From Shewanella sp. 1CM18E (GTDB lineage: Bacteria > Pseudomonadota > Gammaproteobacteria > Enterobacterales > Shewanellaceae): DNA of 64,000 bases. Below the pieces are notes generated by a model. It was not told the origin of the DNA, did no database searches, and saw nothing but the letters and a program-made list of their open reading frames with translations. The stretch covers positions 1 through 64,000 of the forward strand of contig NZ_JALNTW010000010.1 of the NCBI RefSeq assembly GCF_023161665.1, given 5' to 3'. Below, in pieces: positions 48,619-58,862 of the stretch; within the stretch, counting starts at the first letter, position 1; each line of letters opens with the position of its first letter. A program made the translations under genes and the position numbers.

Positions 48619-48721
48619 CGCTCCTCAGGCGCTTGAGATAGCATGTAAAAGCGTTGCATGCTATTGTTCAAAGATGTCGAGGAGCGTGCTCCCGAAATCG
48701 TATTAATGACACGTTGGGGAG
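48619..48721 (+). promoter_or_regulatory. Structured leader of dnaX
   Basis: Nested inverted repeats: CGCTCCTC (48619-48626) with GAGGAGCG (48679-48686), TTGA with TCAA inside, and ATAGCATG (48638-48645) with CATGCTAT (48657-48664). A second small helix pairs CTCCC (48689-48693) with GGGAG (48717-48721), which is the dnaX ribosome-binding site. The arrangement could regulate translation of dnaX. It lacks a T-tract, so it is not a terminator. Confidence 0.5.
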
Positions 48722-48725
48722 TTCC

Positions 48726-51644
48726 ATGTCATATCAGGTGTTGGCCAGAAAATGGCGCCCTGCCACATTCGAGCAAATGGTTGGCCAGTCGCATGTTTTA
48801 CATGCCTTAACCAATGCACTTACTCAGCAAAGATTACACCATGCCTATCTGTTTTCCGGTACTCGCGGTGTGGGTAAAACCAGTCTTGCGCGTCTTTTTG
48901 CTAAAGGCCTAAACTGCGAACAAGGTGTTACAGCAACCCCGTGCGGTCAATGTTCTGCGTGCGTCGAAATTGCAGAAGGTCGTTTTGTCGATTTAATTGA
49001 AGTTGATGCTGCATCAAGAACAAAAGTCGATGATACACGTGAATTATTAGACAATGTGCAATATAGGCCGAGCCGTGGCCGCTTTAAAGTGTACCTTATC
49101 GATGAAGTACACATGCTATCGCGCAGCAGTTTTAATGCCTTATTAAAGACATTGGAAGAGCCTCCTGAGCACGTTAAGTTTCTGTTAGCAACAACCGATC
49201 CACAGCGTTTGCCGGTAACGGTACTGTCGCGTTGCTTACAATTTAATTTAAAAAGCTTATCGCAAGATGAAATTGCAGGGCAACTTGGTCATGTATTGGG
49301 CCAAGAGCAGCTTAGCTTTGATGCTAGCGCATTAACGTTATTAGCAAAGGCTGCCAACGGCAGTATGCGTGATGCGTTAAGTTTAACTGATCAAGCCATC
49401 GCTTTTGGCGCAGGCCAAGTCAAGCTTGAACAAGTGCAAACAATGCTTGGTAGTATCGATGAAAAGCATGTTATCGCATTGCTTGAAGCGCTTGCTAATG
49501 CTGACATCATGAATTTGATGCAAGTCACCGCTAAGGTGCTTTCATTTGGCGCTGAACCTGAAGAGGTTTTACGTAGCTTACTTGAGCTTTTACACCAAAT
49601 TACTTTAACTCAGTTTGCGCCTGCCGCCGCACAGATGTCACTTTATAGTGAGCAAATCCAAGCATTTGCACAGCAGCTTTCCGCAGAGCAAGTTCAGCTT
49701 TATTACCAGCTATTACTTACAGGCCGTAAAGATCTACCCCATGCTCCAGATCCTAAATCTGGACTTGAGATGGCATTGCTAAGAGCGGTAACTTTTGTGC
49801 CTGAAAAGCCGGTTACACGTTGGGCTGTTGATAGTCAATCTGAACTGCAAATTCCAGATGTTAATAGTGTGCAGGTTGCGAATCGCATTGCTACTGATGC
49901 GACTGCTGTTAATACCATAGCTGCGAATACAAATGCGCCTAATAGCCCGCAGCAAACTGGTAGTGCACTAGATACTCAAAAAAAAACTGCTGATTCTGTA
50001 GCTAGTGCAGAAAAGACAGAACCAGAGGCGCTTGATTCTCTTGTTCAGCCTAAGCCACAATCTGCACAAGACATTGCAGATGTAACAACGAGTCAGCAAC
50101 ATGCAGCTGAAGGTTCAGAGCAAGAACATTCAGTTGAACCTACCAATACAGCCGTTCAAGACGAAATGGCTGCAGAAGATCAAGATGAAAATGAACCATT
50201 AGATGGCTTAAATAGCGAAATGGCCGTCATTATGAGTCAGGCTCAAAGCCAAGGTTTTGAGCAAGAACCTCAATCATCAGCTCCTCAATCTGACACACCG
50301 TTGTCAGGTCTGCAAGCATCTACAAACAGCAATGCTAATAAAGCTGCAACTCAGGATGAAGCTTCAGTTATTACTGGCGCTTCATCTGGCCCTCAATCGT
50401 CAGCTGAACCCATAGTTGCTGACAATAGCGCCAATTATGCTTCTGAAGATGATGATTTAGCCTCTTACGCTGATTATGCGGGAGCCTTTGGCGATAATAA
50501 CGATTACCAAGACGATTATGGCTTTATTCAGCAGGATGTGAGTTATCAAGCTGAGCAATCACAAGTTTCATATAGCACTAATCAAGGTTTTAACGCTAAC
50601 GGCAACAATAGTGATGTCGAAAGTGATGCCCAAAGCATTAGTCAAGAGCAGGACAACAATACATCGCAACCGGCAACATCTTTGGGATCAACAAGTAATG
50701 CGCTAGATGTCGGGGATGATATTTTAGATGCAGTGCTTGCTGCTAGAGCCACTCTTTTAGAGGAACTGACTGAGGATACTCCTAAGGAAGGAGATTCAAA
50801 AAAGTCATTAGAGGTTCGTAAACCTTTCACGCCTCCAGCGAGAAAGGAATCCCCTGTAGCAGCAAGTGCAGAGCAAAGTACAGAACAAACTGCTGATGTT
50901 GCTGATACGCTGGGAGCTGGTTATAGCTCTAATATGAGCTCTAGTATGAGTTCTGATGTGGCTTCAGAGCCAGAAGTTATTGATAGACCGCCATGGGAAG
51001 AGCCTCATGAGGATGATCCCTGCGCACGTTTTAGCGATAATATTGACAGTGATAACAGCGAACTTGCAGCAAAATCTGATCAGCAAGCAGCGATTAATTT
51101 ACCAGCAAGTTCAATCACTGGTTCAACTGCAGTTCAGGATGCTGAGCTAAACTTACCTGCATTACCTAGTGGTGATTTAACGGGTAATGAAGTGGATCTT
51201 AAATGGTACCGCTTTATGTCTGAACTTGAAGTCGGTGGTCGTGTAAGGCAATTAGCGGTTAACTCAGTGTGTCATCATTTTGAGCAACCCTTGTCTTTAC
51301 TGCTTAAACCGGATCAAAAACATTTAGCTGCCGACGTTGCCATTAAGCAATTAGAAGAAGCGATGTCTGCGGTGTTAGGCGAAGAGTGTCGCGTGCAGGT
51401 CACGGTTGGTGCAGATCACGATAGAGAAACGCCGCTAGAGGTGAGACGACGTTTTCACAAAGAGATTTTAACTCAAGTCCACCACGACTTAATGACCGAT
51501 GACAATATCCGCTGGCTTACACAGAATATGGGAGCGGAGTTAACCGCTGACTCGCTTACTTACGCACCAGAATTATTGGTTCAAAAAGGAAATCGCATTG
51601 AGTTAATCGATATTGCGAACTTTAAGCGGTTAACTGAGTCATAA
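48726..51644 (+). CDS. dnaX: DNA polymerase III subunit tau (and probable gamma by frameshift)
   Basis: 972 residues from the ATG at 48726 (MSYQVLARKWRPATFEQMVGQ), with GGGGAG upstream; the longer frame from 48654 is not used. AAA+ clamp-loader core: GTRGVGKTS, zinc Cys (CEQ ... CGQCSAC) and YLIDEVHMLS. A very long, acidic and Gln/Ser/Asn-rich linker covers about residues 380-830. A C-terminal tau-specific domain (DLKWYRFMSELEVGGRVRQLAVNS) should bind the polymerase and helicase. E. coli tau is 643 residues, so the linker is greatly expanded. A slippery A9 run at 49978-49986 should permit a short gamma form. Confidence 0.96.
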   Translation: MSYQVLARKWRPATFEQMVGQSHVLHALTNALTQQRLHHAYLFSGTRGVGKTSLARLFAKGLNCEQGVTATPCGQCSACVEIAEGRFVDLIEVDAASRTKVDDTRELLDNVQYRPSRGRFKVYLIDEVHMLSRSSFNALLKTLEEPPEHVKFLLATTDPQRLPVTVLSRCLQFNLKSLSQDEIAGQLGHVLGQEQLSFDASALTLLAKAANGSMRDALSLTDQAIAFGAGQVKLEQVQTMLGSIDEKHVIALLEALANADIMNLMQVTAKVLSFGAEPEEVLRSLLELLHQITLTQFAPAAAQMSLYSEQIQAFAQQLSAEQVQLYYQLLLTGRKDLPHAPDPKSGLEMALLRAVTFVPEKPVTRWAVDSQSELQIPDVNSVQVANRIATDATAVNTIAANTNAPNSPQQTGSALDTQKKTADSVASAEKTEPEALDSLVQPKPQSAQDIADVTTSQQHAAEGSEQEHSVEPTNTAVQDEMAAEDQDENEPLDGLNSEMAVIMSQAQSQGFEQEPQSSAPQSDTPLSGLQASTNSNANKAATQDEASVITGASSGPQSSAEPIVADNSANYASEDDDLASYADYAGAFGDNNDYQDDYGFIQQDVSYQAEQSQVSYSTNQGFNANGNNSDVESDAQSISQEQDNNTSQPATSLGSTSNALDVGDDILDAVLAARATLLEELTEDTPKEGDSKKSLEVRKPFTPPARKESPVAASAEQSTEQTADVADTLGAGYSSNMSSSMSSDVASEPEVIDRPPWEEPHEDDPCARFSDNIDSDNSELAAKSDQQAAINLPASSITGSTAVQDAELNLPALPSGDLTGNEVDLKWYRFMSELEVGGRVRQLAVNSVCHHFEQPLSLLLKPDQKHLAADVAIKQLEEAMSAVLGEECRVQVTVGADHDRETPLEVRRRFHKEILTQVHHDLMTDDNIRWLTQNMGAELTADSLTYAPELLVQKGNRIELIDIANFKRLTES
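49963..50009 (+). promoter_or_regulatory. Probable programmed frameshift / slippage site in dnaX
   Basis: Nine consecutive A at 49978-49986 (codons CAA AAA AAA ACT). In the -1 frame TGA follows at 49991-49993, giving a product of about 422 residues; in the other frame TAG lies at 49999-50001. TGCACTAG (49963-49970) and CTAGTGCA (50002-50009) could pair around the run. E. coli gamma has 431 residues and arises at a similar place by -1 frameshifting. Confidence 0.65.
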
Positions 51645-51743
51645 TTTTATAATTGAATTTCAGCTTTCATTGCTAATCATTCATTTTTTAGTAAGATTAG
51701 CCCACTTTATTTGTTGTAATACATAATAGAAGAGAATTAGAGT

Positions 51744-52073
51744 ATGTTTGGAAAAGGCGGTATGGGCAACTTGATGAAGCAAGCCCAGATGATGCAAGAC
51801 AAAATGGCTAAAGTGCAAGAAGAAATCGCACGTATGGAAGTTACCGGTGAAGCTGGTGCTGGCCTAGTTAAAGTCACTATGACTGGTTCTCACAGCGTTC
51901 GTAAAGTAGAAATCGACTCAAGCTTGCTTGAAGACGATAAAGAGATGCTAGAAGATCTTATCGCTGCAGCTTGTAACGATGCTGCTCGCCGTGTTGAAGA
52001 AAACCAAAAAGAGAAAATGGCTGAAGTGACTGGCGGTATGCAATTACCACCAGGCATGAAGATGCCGTTCTAA
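51744..52073 (+). CDS. ybaB: YbaB/EbfC nucleoid-associated protein
   Basis: 109 residues ([44 protein letters not shown]). It is a small dimeric DNA-binding protein almost always encoded between dnaX and recR. Here recR does not follow directly: a two-gene insertion comes first. The terminator at 52159 ends this transcript. Confidence 0.96.
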   Translation: MFGKGGMGNLMKQAQMMQDKMAKVQEEIARMEVTGEAGAGLVKVTMTGSHSVRKVEIDSSLLEDDKEMLEDLIAAACNDAARRVEENQKEKMAEVTGGMQLPPGMKMPF

Positions 52074-52158
52074 GTTTTAAATTGCTGTTTTAATGGTGTA
52101 TTCACTCCGTTAAATTGGGTAGCGGTTGTAAAGAAGCTTCCAAGCAATTGAACACGAT

Positions 52159-52187
52159 AAAGCTCAAGTTTTTACTTGAGCTTTTTT
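52159..52187 (+). terminator. Terminator of dnaX-ybaB
   Basis: AAAGCTCAAG / CTTGAGCTTT with a six-base loop and a T-run. Confidence 0.87.
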
Positions 52188-52359
52188 GTTTCCGCTATAC
52201 AAAACTACTTTGTAACAACACACATTCCATTCACTCACATCGATATCCTTGCAGGGGCAAGTAACGATGTGGCAGACTCTCATCCTTTGCCATATCTCTT
52301 AAGACTCGCTTTTTCAGTGGCTTAATTAGAAACATTGCGAATTAAAATGGACTCATGAT

Positions 52360-53079
52360 GTGAGAGGTTGTGTGAAAGAGAGTTGGAAAACTAGTCTAAA
52401 AGATAAACTTAACGGTCTTGGAGTATCTTTGGTGGTATTTGGCGGCATTGTTCTCTTTAATGCCCTGTTTGGTGAGCCGCCAATTAAGCTTAGTGGAATC
52501 GATAAATACAGTAAAAGCATGCCGGTCGAAGAAGCACGCGAGATTGGTTTTATTCTTTTTAAGAGTAAGCATTACAGCGATGCGAGGGCCTTTTTCACGC
52601 CAGCTGCAAATCAAGGAGATATCGGCAGTCAGTTGTCGCTGGCCACTTTGTACTTTTACGATTTGAATGCACCAGATAACTACCAAAAAGCGTATCGCTG
52701 GTTTAGTCAAAATAGCGATAATGCGTTTGCACAATACTATTTAAGCCTGTTATATCACTTTGGTTATTACGTACCACAAAGCCCGCTAAAATCGTTGTTT
52801 TGGCTCGAAAAGTCTGCTAAGCAATCATTCCCAGCTGCGCAACATAATTTGTCTGTTTATTATTTTAATTTAGGTAACTATCGTGAGGCTTATCTTTGGG
52901 CCTTGTACGCTCGAGGTAATGGTTTTTCTCAGTCTCGCAGTATGGTTAGCCAAGTTGCTCAACGGCTAACTGCGGCAGAAAAAGCTAATGCAGACCAAAC
53001 CTATAGAAACACTAAAACTCAGCATGAGTGGAATGACGACACTAACCAGACTAACGAATTACTAGAGCAGGTATTTTAA
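52360..53079 (+). CDS. Membrane-anchored Sel1/TPR-like repeat protein
   Basis: 239 residues from GTG at 52360; GTG 52372, with AGAGG four bases upstream, is an equally good start. One N-terminal membrane helix (GVSLVVFGGIVLFNALFG), then Sel1-like repeats (EARE-GFILFKSKHYSDARAFFTPAANQGDIGSQLSLATLYFYD; NYQKAYRWFSQN; SPLKSLFWLEKSAKQSFPAAQHNLSVYYFN). Such repeats bind proteins; the role here is unknown. The C-terminal tail is Asn- and Thr-rich. The next gene starts two bases after its stop, so the two are one operon placed between ybaB and recR. Confidence 0.8.
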   Translation: MRGCVKESWKTSLKDKLNGLGVSLVVFGGIVLFNALFGEPPIKLSGIDKYSKSMPVEEAREIGFILFKSKHYSDARAFFTPAANQGDIGSQLSLATLYFYDLNAPDNYQKAYRWFSQNSDNAFAQYYLSLLYHFGYYVPQSPLKSLFWLEKSAKQSFPAAQHNLSVYYFNLGNYREAYLWALYARGNGFSQSRSMVSQVAQRLTAAEKANADQTYRNTKTQHEWNDDTNQTNELLEQVF

Positions 53080-53081
53080 CC

Positions 53082-54035
53082 ATGAAGATAAGTTCTATAT
53101 CGTTAGAAATAGCAAGTGGTCAAACTCAAGATTTTGGCGCGGTAACGAGTTCATCCCATTTAAAGCAACAGCTTAACCTAGTGATGCAAACTGTTGTGTT
53201 TGAAGAGGATGCATCTGAAGCCGGTATTAATGCTGATAAGGGGCTAGAATCCTCGAGTAGCGCATTGACTATGCCAATGATAGTTGTTCGGGCTAAGGTG
53301 CGGCAGCGAGAGATAACATTGACTTATGATCTCTTAAGTGAGGAAGAGGGTTTATTAGCCCTGTATTACACCAATGATAAAGGCAGGATAAAATGGCAAA
53401 AAGAATTTGGTTTTGTAAGTTTTAATGAGCTAGCTGGGCATTTGCAACGACTTCTGTCTCAGAGCGAAAGTACATTTATCGAGTACTATTTTCCAAAGCA
53501 AACATCTTTTAGCCAAGTGATAAAATACGCGAGTATCGTTTATATTTGCGCTGCTTGCTTTGGCCTTGTGTCTTTTGTGTTTATGGCTGACTTGATTTGG
53601 CGAAATGACTTTTTTCAAAGCGCCTATATCGCCTCAGGCATGACTTACGTAATTAGTTTGCCAATATTGTTATTTAAGGCATTTTCAGATGAAGCAAGAC
53701 AGCGCGCAGCGCAGATGGGGCAAAGCATCAGTAAACAAGTGATTGCCATCTTAGTTGGTAATATCATTTTGAGCTGTGCAGTTGTTGCTGGTGGCAGTAA
53801 ATTACTGCACCTGATCACGGCAAAACCAATAGCAATGAGTGTAGCCTTTTCCGACAAGCGTCAAGATTACTGGGGAAAAAGCTGCAGGGGAGGTGTTAAT
53901 ATTGAACATTTCTTTGGTGCAGTTTGTCTAGAAAATAAAGCCTATTGGAAAGTAATTCGCCCCGGCATGCAAGCAGTTATACAAGGCGAGTCTTCGGCTA
54001 TCGCTTTTGATATAAAGGCGATAGAGCTTAAATAA
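53082..54035 (+). CDS. Unknown membrane protein, 317 aa, partner of the Sel1-like gene
   Basis: I do not recognise the family. Residues 1-140 are soluble, with beta-rich stretches (ISSISLEIASGQTQDFG ... ITLTYDLLSEEEGLLALYY). Three hydrophobic segments follow at about 149-171 (YASIVYICAACFGLVSFVFM), 180-202 and 222-243, then a C-terminal soluble part with Cys residues (KSCRGGVNIEHFFGAVCLENKAYWKVI). The start is two bases after the upstream stop. With the Sel1-like protein it may form an inner-membrane pair. No signature allows a functional call. Confidence 0.78.
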   Translation: MKISSISLEIASGQTQDFGAVTSSSHLKQQLNLVMQTVVFEEDASEAGINADKGLESSSSALTMPMIVVRAKVRQREITLTYDLLSEEEGLLALYYTNDKGRIKWQKEFGFVSFNELAGHLQRLLSQSESTFIEYYFPKQTSFSQVIKYASIVYICAACFGLVSFVFMADLIWRNDFFQSAYIASGMTYVISLPILLFKAFSDEARQRAAQMGQSISKQVIAILVGNIILSCAVVAGGSKLLHLITAKPIAMSVAFSDKRQDYWGKSCRGGVNIEHFFGAVCLENKAYWKVIRPGMQAVIQGESSAIAFDIKAIELK

Positions 54036-54215
54036 CCTTATTTGACGACAGTTAAGTTTTTGGGATTATCGATACACATAAATTTGAAGAATTCTATGTT
54101 AGTATCTGACGCTAATTTTATGATGACTTGTATCTACTAGTGAGTTACTCGCTTTTTGCGCAGGGCATCGGCTATTTTTTAAGGCATATCTATGCCAGCA
54201 TAAGCGGAATGTTAA

Positions 54216-54815
54216 ATGAAATTTAGTCCACTCGTTGATGAGTTGATCCAATCTCTTCGTTGTTTGCCGGGCGTTGGCCCAAAATCGGCTCAAAGAATGG
54301 CGTTTCAGCTATTAGAGCGTGACCGTAAAGCGGGCGCTAAGTTGTCAGAGGCTTTAGGTAAAGCGATGTCTGATGTGGGTCATTGTCAGTCATGTCGTAC
54401 TTTTACCGAAGAAACCTATTGCCCAATTTGTGTCAGTACTAAACGCGGCCACTCTGAAGTGATTTGCGTGGTAGAAACGCCTGCTGATGTATTAGCAATT
54501 GAAGCTGGTGGACACTTTACTGGTCGCTATTTCGTTTTACTTGGGCATTTATCACCGCTTGATGGTGTTGGTCCTGATGAATTGGGGCTTGATTTACTTG
54601 AGCAGCATTTAGCGTCCGGCGATGTCAGTGAGCTTATTTTAGCGACTAATCCAACCGTTGAAGGTGATGCGACAGCGCACTACATTGCTGATATGGCCAA
54701 GCGTCATCAGTTAACGGTTAGCCGCATCGCCCATGGTGTGCCGGTTGGTGGTGAGCTTGAGTATGTAGACAGCACTACCTTAGCTTTATCCTTTAATGGA
54801 CGTTTACCTATCTAA
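54216..54815 (+). CDS. recR: Recombination mediator RecR
   Basis: 199 residues. Helix-hairpin-helix ([21 protein letters not shown]), a four-Cys zinc finger ([16 protein letters not shown]) and a Toprim domain ([17 protein letters not shown] ... [12 protein letters not shown]). It helps RecO load RecA at gaps. In E. coli it follows ybaB directly. Here it is separated by the inserted pair and about 180 bases. Confidence 0.97.
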   Translation: MKFSPLVDELIQSLRCLPGVGPKSAQRMAFQLLERDRKAGAKLSEALGKAMSDVGHCQSCRTFTEETYCPICVSTKRGHSEVICVVETPADVLAIEAGGHFTGRYFVLLGHLSPLDGVGPDELGLDLLEQHLASGDVSELILATNPTVEGDATAHYIADMAKRHQLTVSRIAHGVPVGGELEYVDSTTLALSFNGRLPI

Positions 54816-54898
54816 TAACATCAAGACTTGTTCTGCATTGTTGAGGCTTAAGTCTAAACTACAGCGATAAGCACTTGTTTGAGAATGAAATGCTTTTT

Positions 54899-54938
54899 AA
54901 ATCCAGTTTGTGATTATCACCAACTGGATTTTTTTTTG
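54899..54938 (+). terminator. Terminator of recR
   Basis: AAATCCAGTT / AACTGGATTT stem with a partly paired TGTGATTATCACCA inner part and a T9 run. Confidence 0.87.
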
Positions 54939-54967
54939 TGCAATTGAAACCAATGCACACACTTTCC

Positions 54968-54995
54968 CTTGAAAAGCGATTTTATAGCCCCATCT
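54968..54995 (+). promoter_or_regulatory. Sigma-32 heat-shock promoter of htpG
   Basis: CTTGAAA at 54968-54974 and CCCCATCT at 54988-54995, spaced by 13 bases, both perfect matches to the heat-shock sigma factor consensus, 45 bases upstream of the htpG start. Its position after the recR terminator makes htpG separately heat-inducible. Confidence 0.9.
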
Positions 54996-55039
54996 TATTT
55001 GTAAGCTTTATTTAAACTGATTTTTAAAGGGAACATTTC

Positions 55040-56956
55040 ATGTCACAACAAGAGACACATGGCTTTCAAACTGAAGTCAAACAACTATTACATTTGATGA
55101 TCCATTCTTTGTACTCAAACAAAGAGATCTTTTTGCGTGAACTCGTATCTAACGCGGCAGATGCTGCAGATAAGCTACGCTATGAAGCCCTAACAAATGA
55201 CGATCTTTATGAAGGCGATGGTGAGCTACGTGTTCGCATTAGCGCTGATAAAGAAAAGGGTACTGTTACTATCGAAGATAACGGTATCGGTATGACTCGT
55301 GACGGTGTGATTGAGCACTTAGGTACGATTGCTAAATCAGGTACTGCAGATTTCTTTAAAAACTTATCTGGCGATGAGTCAAAAGATTCACAGCTAATTG
55401 GTCAGTTCGGTGTTGGTTTTTACTCAGCCTTTATTGTGGCAGACCGTGTAACGGTTCGTACTCGCGCAGCAGGCCATAGCGCTGATGAAGCTGTACTGTG
55501 GGAATCAGCGGGTGAAGGTGACTTTACTGTTGAAACTATCTCTAAACAAACTCGCGGTACTGAAATTACGCTTCACTTACGTGATGATGAAAAAGAGTTT
55601 GCTGATGACTACCGTCTGCGTTCAATCATTACTAAATACTCAGATCATATCTCGGTACCAGTAGAGATGTTTGAAGAGGGCACGCCTGCAGTTGAAGCAA
55701 CTGAAGATTCAGAAGCCGTACCAGCAACAGAAGGTAGCTGGAAGCCAATGAACAAGGCGACAGCACTATGGACACGTAACAAGAGTGATGTGTCTGATGA
55801 AGAGTACCAAGAGTTTTACAAGCATATTTCTCATGACTTCGCTGACCCACTTTTGTGGAGCCACAACCGCGTTGAAGGTAAGCAAGAGTACACCAGCTTG
55901 CTGTATATCCCTGCTAAAGCGCCTTGGGATATGTGGAACCGTGACCGTAAGCATGGCCTAAAACTGTTTGTACAGCGCGTATTCGTAATGGATGATGCTG
56001 AGCAGTTCATGCCAAGCTACCTACGTTTTGTGCAAGGTTTGATTGACTCAAACGACTTACCGCTAAACGTATCTCGCGAAATTTTGCAAGATAACAAAGT
56101 CACTACAGCGCTGCGCACTGCAGTGACTAAGCGTGTATTAGGCATGCTTGAGAAACTGGCTAAGAATGATACTGAAAAGTATCAGTCGTTCTGGACTGAA
56201 TTTGGCCAAGTGCTAAAAGAAGGTCCTGCTGAAGATTTTGCTAACAAAGAGCGTGTAGCTGGTCTACTGCGTTTTGCATCGACTCACACCGGTGAAGCAA
56301 CGGCTAACGTATCGCTAGCAGATTACATTGAGCGCATGAAAGAAGGTCAGTCTAAGATCTACTACATTGTTGCCGATAGCCATGAGGCTGCAGCTAACAG
56401 CCCACACCTTGAAGTGTTACGTAAGAAAGGCATTGAAGTGTTATTAATGTCTGAGCGTATCGATGAGTGGCTAATTAATCACTTAACTGAATTTGATGGC
56501 AAGAAACTACATTCAGTGACGCGTGGTGATCTTGAGCTAGGTGAGCTTGAAGATGCTGGCGAAAAAGAAGCGCAAGAGAAGCTACAAACTGAATCAGAAG
56601 GCCTAGTTAAGCGTGTTAAAGACAGCTTAGGTGATAAGGTTTCTGAGGTTAAGGTGACAACACGTCTAACTGACACGCCTGCATGTGTGGTTGCCGGTGA
56701 AGGCGAAATGTCAACGCAGATGATCAAGTTGATGCAAGCAGCAGGTCAAGACGTACCTGAGTCTAAGCCGACATTTGAGCTAAACCCTGAGCATCCGTTA
56801 GTAGCGCGTTTAAATGACGAGCAAGATGAACAGCTATTTGCCCAGTGGTCAGAGCTTTTACTGCAACAAGCATTGTTGTCTGAAAAAGGTAGCCTTGCTG
56901 ATCCATCAGCCTTCATTAAGCTAATGAACCAAATGCTACTAGCTAGCGTTAAGTAA
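55040..56956 (+). CDS. htpG: Hsp90-family chaperone HtpG
   Basis: 638 residues. GHKL ATPase motifs: [39 protein letters not shown] and [13 protein letters not shown]. The middle domain carries the catalytic Arg region ([12 protein letters not shown]), and the C-terminus mediates dimerisation. The sequence between the N and middle domains ([18 protein letters not shown]) is an acidic linker somewhat longer than in E. coli (624 residues). It sits behind a clear sigma-32 promoter. Confidence 0.98.
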   Translation: MSQQETHGFQTEVKQLLHLMIHSLYSNKEIFLRELVSNAADAADKLRYEALTNDDLYEGDGELRVRISADKEKGTVTIEDNGIGMTRDGVIEHLGTIAKSGTADFFKNLSGDESKDSQLIGQFGVGFYSAFIVADRVTVRTRAAGHSADEAVLWESAGEGDFTVETISKQTRGTEITLHLRDDEKEFADDYRLRSIITKYSDHISVPVEMFEEGTPAVEATEDSEAVPATEGSWKPMNKATALWTRNKSDVSDEEYQEFYKHISHDFADPLLWSHNRVEGKQEYTSLLYIPAKAPWDMWNRDRKHGLKLFVQRVFVMDDAEQFMPSYLRFVQGLIDSNDLPLNVSREILQDNKVTTALRTAVTKRVLGMLEKLAKNDTEKYQSFWTEFGQVLKEGPAEDFANKERVAGLLRFASTHTGEATANVSLADYIERMKEGQSKIYYIVADSHEAAANSPHLEVLRKKGIEVLLMSERIDEWLINHLTEFDGKKLHSVTRGDLELGELEDAGEKEAQEKLQTESEGLVKRVKDSLGDKVSEVKVTTRLTDTPACVVAGEGEMSTQMIKLMQAAGQDVPESKPTFELNPEHPLVARLNDEQDEQLFAQWSELLLQQALLSEKGSLADPSAFIKLMNQMLLASVK

Positions 56957-56971
56957 TCAACAGCTATGATT

Positions 56972-56999
56972 AAAGAGGCAGTATAACTGCCTCTTTTTT
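56972..56999 (+). terminator. Terminator of htpG
   Basis: AGAGGCAGT / ACTGCCTCT with an ATA loop and T6. Confidence 0.87.
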
Positions 57000-57030
57000 A
57001 TGGTCACTCGCTAATAGCGAAGGAAAAGTT

Positions 57031-57876
57031 ATGCAATCGATTCTAGAGCTGACTAAAGAAAACATCCAACAAGTGGTCGACGCTTCGATGGAGAAGGTGG
57101 TTGTAATGGCGTTTTGGGCAAGTCAAAGCCCAGAAAGTGTAAGCTTGATGCAAACCCTTGAAAGCATCGCCCAGCAACAAAATGGCCGTTTTGTATTAGC
57201 TAAGGTTAACTGTGAAACGGAAATGGAAATTGCCAATTACTTCCAGATCCAGAGTTTACCGACAACTTTGGTATTACACCAAGGCAAACCGGTAGACGGC
57301 TTTGCTGGCGTGCAAGAGACTGCGCAAATTACTGAGATGCTGGATAAGCATTTACCTGCCGAGTGGCAATTAAAGCTTAATCAAGCGCGAGTGTTTTTAG
57401 CTGAAAATAACGCAATTGCCGCATTGCCACTGCTAAAAGATGCCTACAACGAAAAGCAAATCGCTGAAATCGCCTTAGCCTTAGCCGATGTGTATTTATC
57501 GCTAAATGTGCTGGAAGATGCACAAGCTTTATTAGATTCAGTTGGCCTTGCCGATCAAGATAGTTATTACCAAAGTTTAAAAGCCAAGCTTGCTTTAGCG
57601 CTTGATGCTGCTGACACGCCAGAAATTAGAAAGCTACAGCAAGATGTTGAAAACGATCCATCTAACTTAGATTTAGTGATAGAACTTGCCAAAGCATTGC
57701 ATCAAGCAGGGCGTAATGATGAAGCGCTTGAGTTGCTTTTTTCGCCGCTGCAAAAAGATATTTCGGCACAAGATGGCAAAGTGAAGCAATCATTCTTAGA
57801 GATCTTAACGGCGCTCGGCCAAGGCAACACACTCGCCAATCAATACCGACGTAAGCTTTACACCTTACTTTACTGA
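57031..57876 (+). CDS. cnoX: CnoX/YbbN-like chaperedoxin
   Basis: 281 residues. An N-terminal thioredoxin fold (residues 1-110: VVVMAFWASQSPESVSLMQTLESIAQQQNGRFVLAKVNCETEMEIANYFQIQSLPTTLVLHQGKPVDGF) is followed by TPR-like helices. Length and domain order match E. coli CnoX, which holds oxidised clients for GroEL and DnaK. The redox site is changed: the motif reads ASQSPES, with neither Cys of CxxC nor the SxxC of E. coli. It should therefore be a holdase without thiol chemistry there. Located between htpG and adk. Confidence 0.9.
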   Translation: MQSILELTKENIQQVVDASMEKVVVMAFWASQSPESVSLMQTLESIAQQQNGRFVLAKVNCETEMEIANYFQIQSLPTTLVLHQGKPVDGFAGVQETAQITEMLDKHLPAEWQLKLNQARVFLAENNAIAALPLLKDAYNEKQIAEIALALADVYLSLNVLEDAQALLDSVGLADQDSYYQSLKAKLALALDAADTPEIRKLQQDVENDPSNLDLVIELAKALHQAGRNDEALELLFSPLQKDISAQDGKVKQSFLEILTALGQGNTLANQYRRKLYTLLY

Positions 57877-58013
57877 CTAGCATCAAAGATATTTGTTGCT
57901 TGTGATGCTAAAGTCGAAGGACAAATGACTTCAAAATGGCGGCCATTTATGCGAAGATCGCCGCCCTAAACATATAATACCCATCACGCTGACGGCTTTT
58001 TGCTCGTTTCTAG

Positions 58014-58700
<687 letters not shown>

Positions 58701-58781
58701 TACTTAACGTCAATTCCATAGTCACCGAGTATAAAAAAGACTCGAGTGAATATGTGTTTATGAGCTAGTTCTCATATTTTG

Positions 58782-58808
58782 AAAAGCCCATGCGAATGGG
58801 CTTTTTTT
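58782..58808 (+). terminator. Terminator of adk
   Basis: AAAAGCCCAT / ATGGGCTTTT with a GCGA tetraloop and T-run. Confidence 0.88.
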
Positions 58809-58862
58809 ATGCGTTTTGCGGTGATAGCCTGAGCTGAATATCTTGCTAAAAAGAGAATTCAT

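Noticed and set aside
48619..48686. Signal recognition particle (4.5S) RNA gene before dnaX
   Set aside because: The hairpin lacks the conserved SRP RNA apical loop sequence and has no terminator; kept only as a leader structure.
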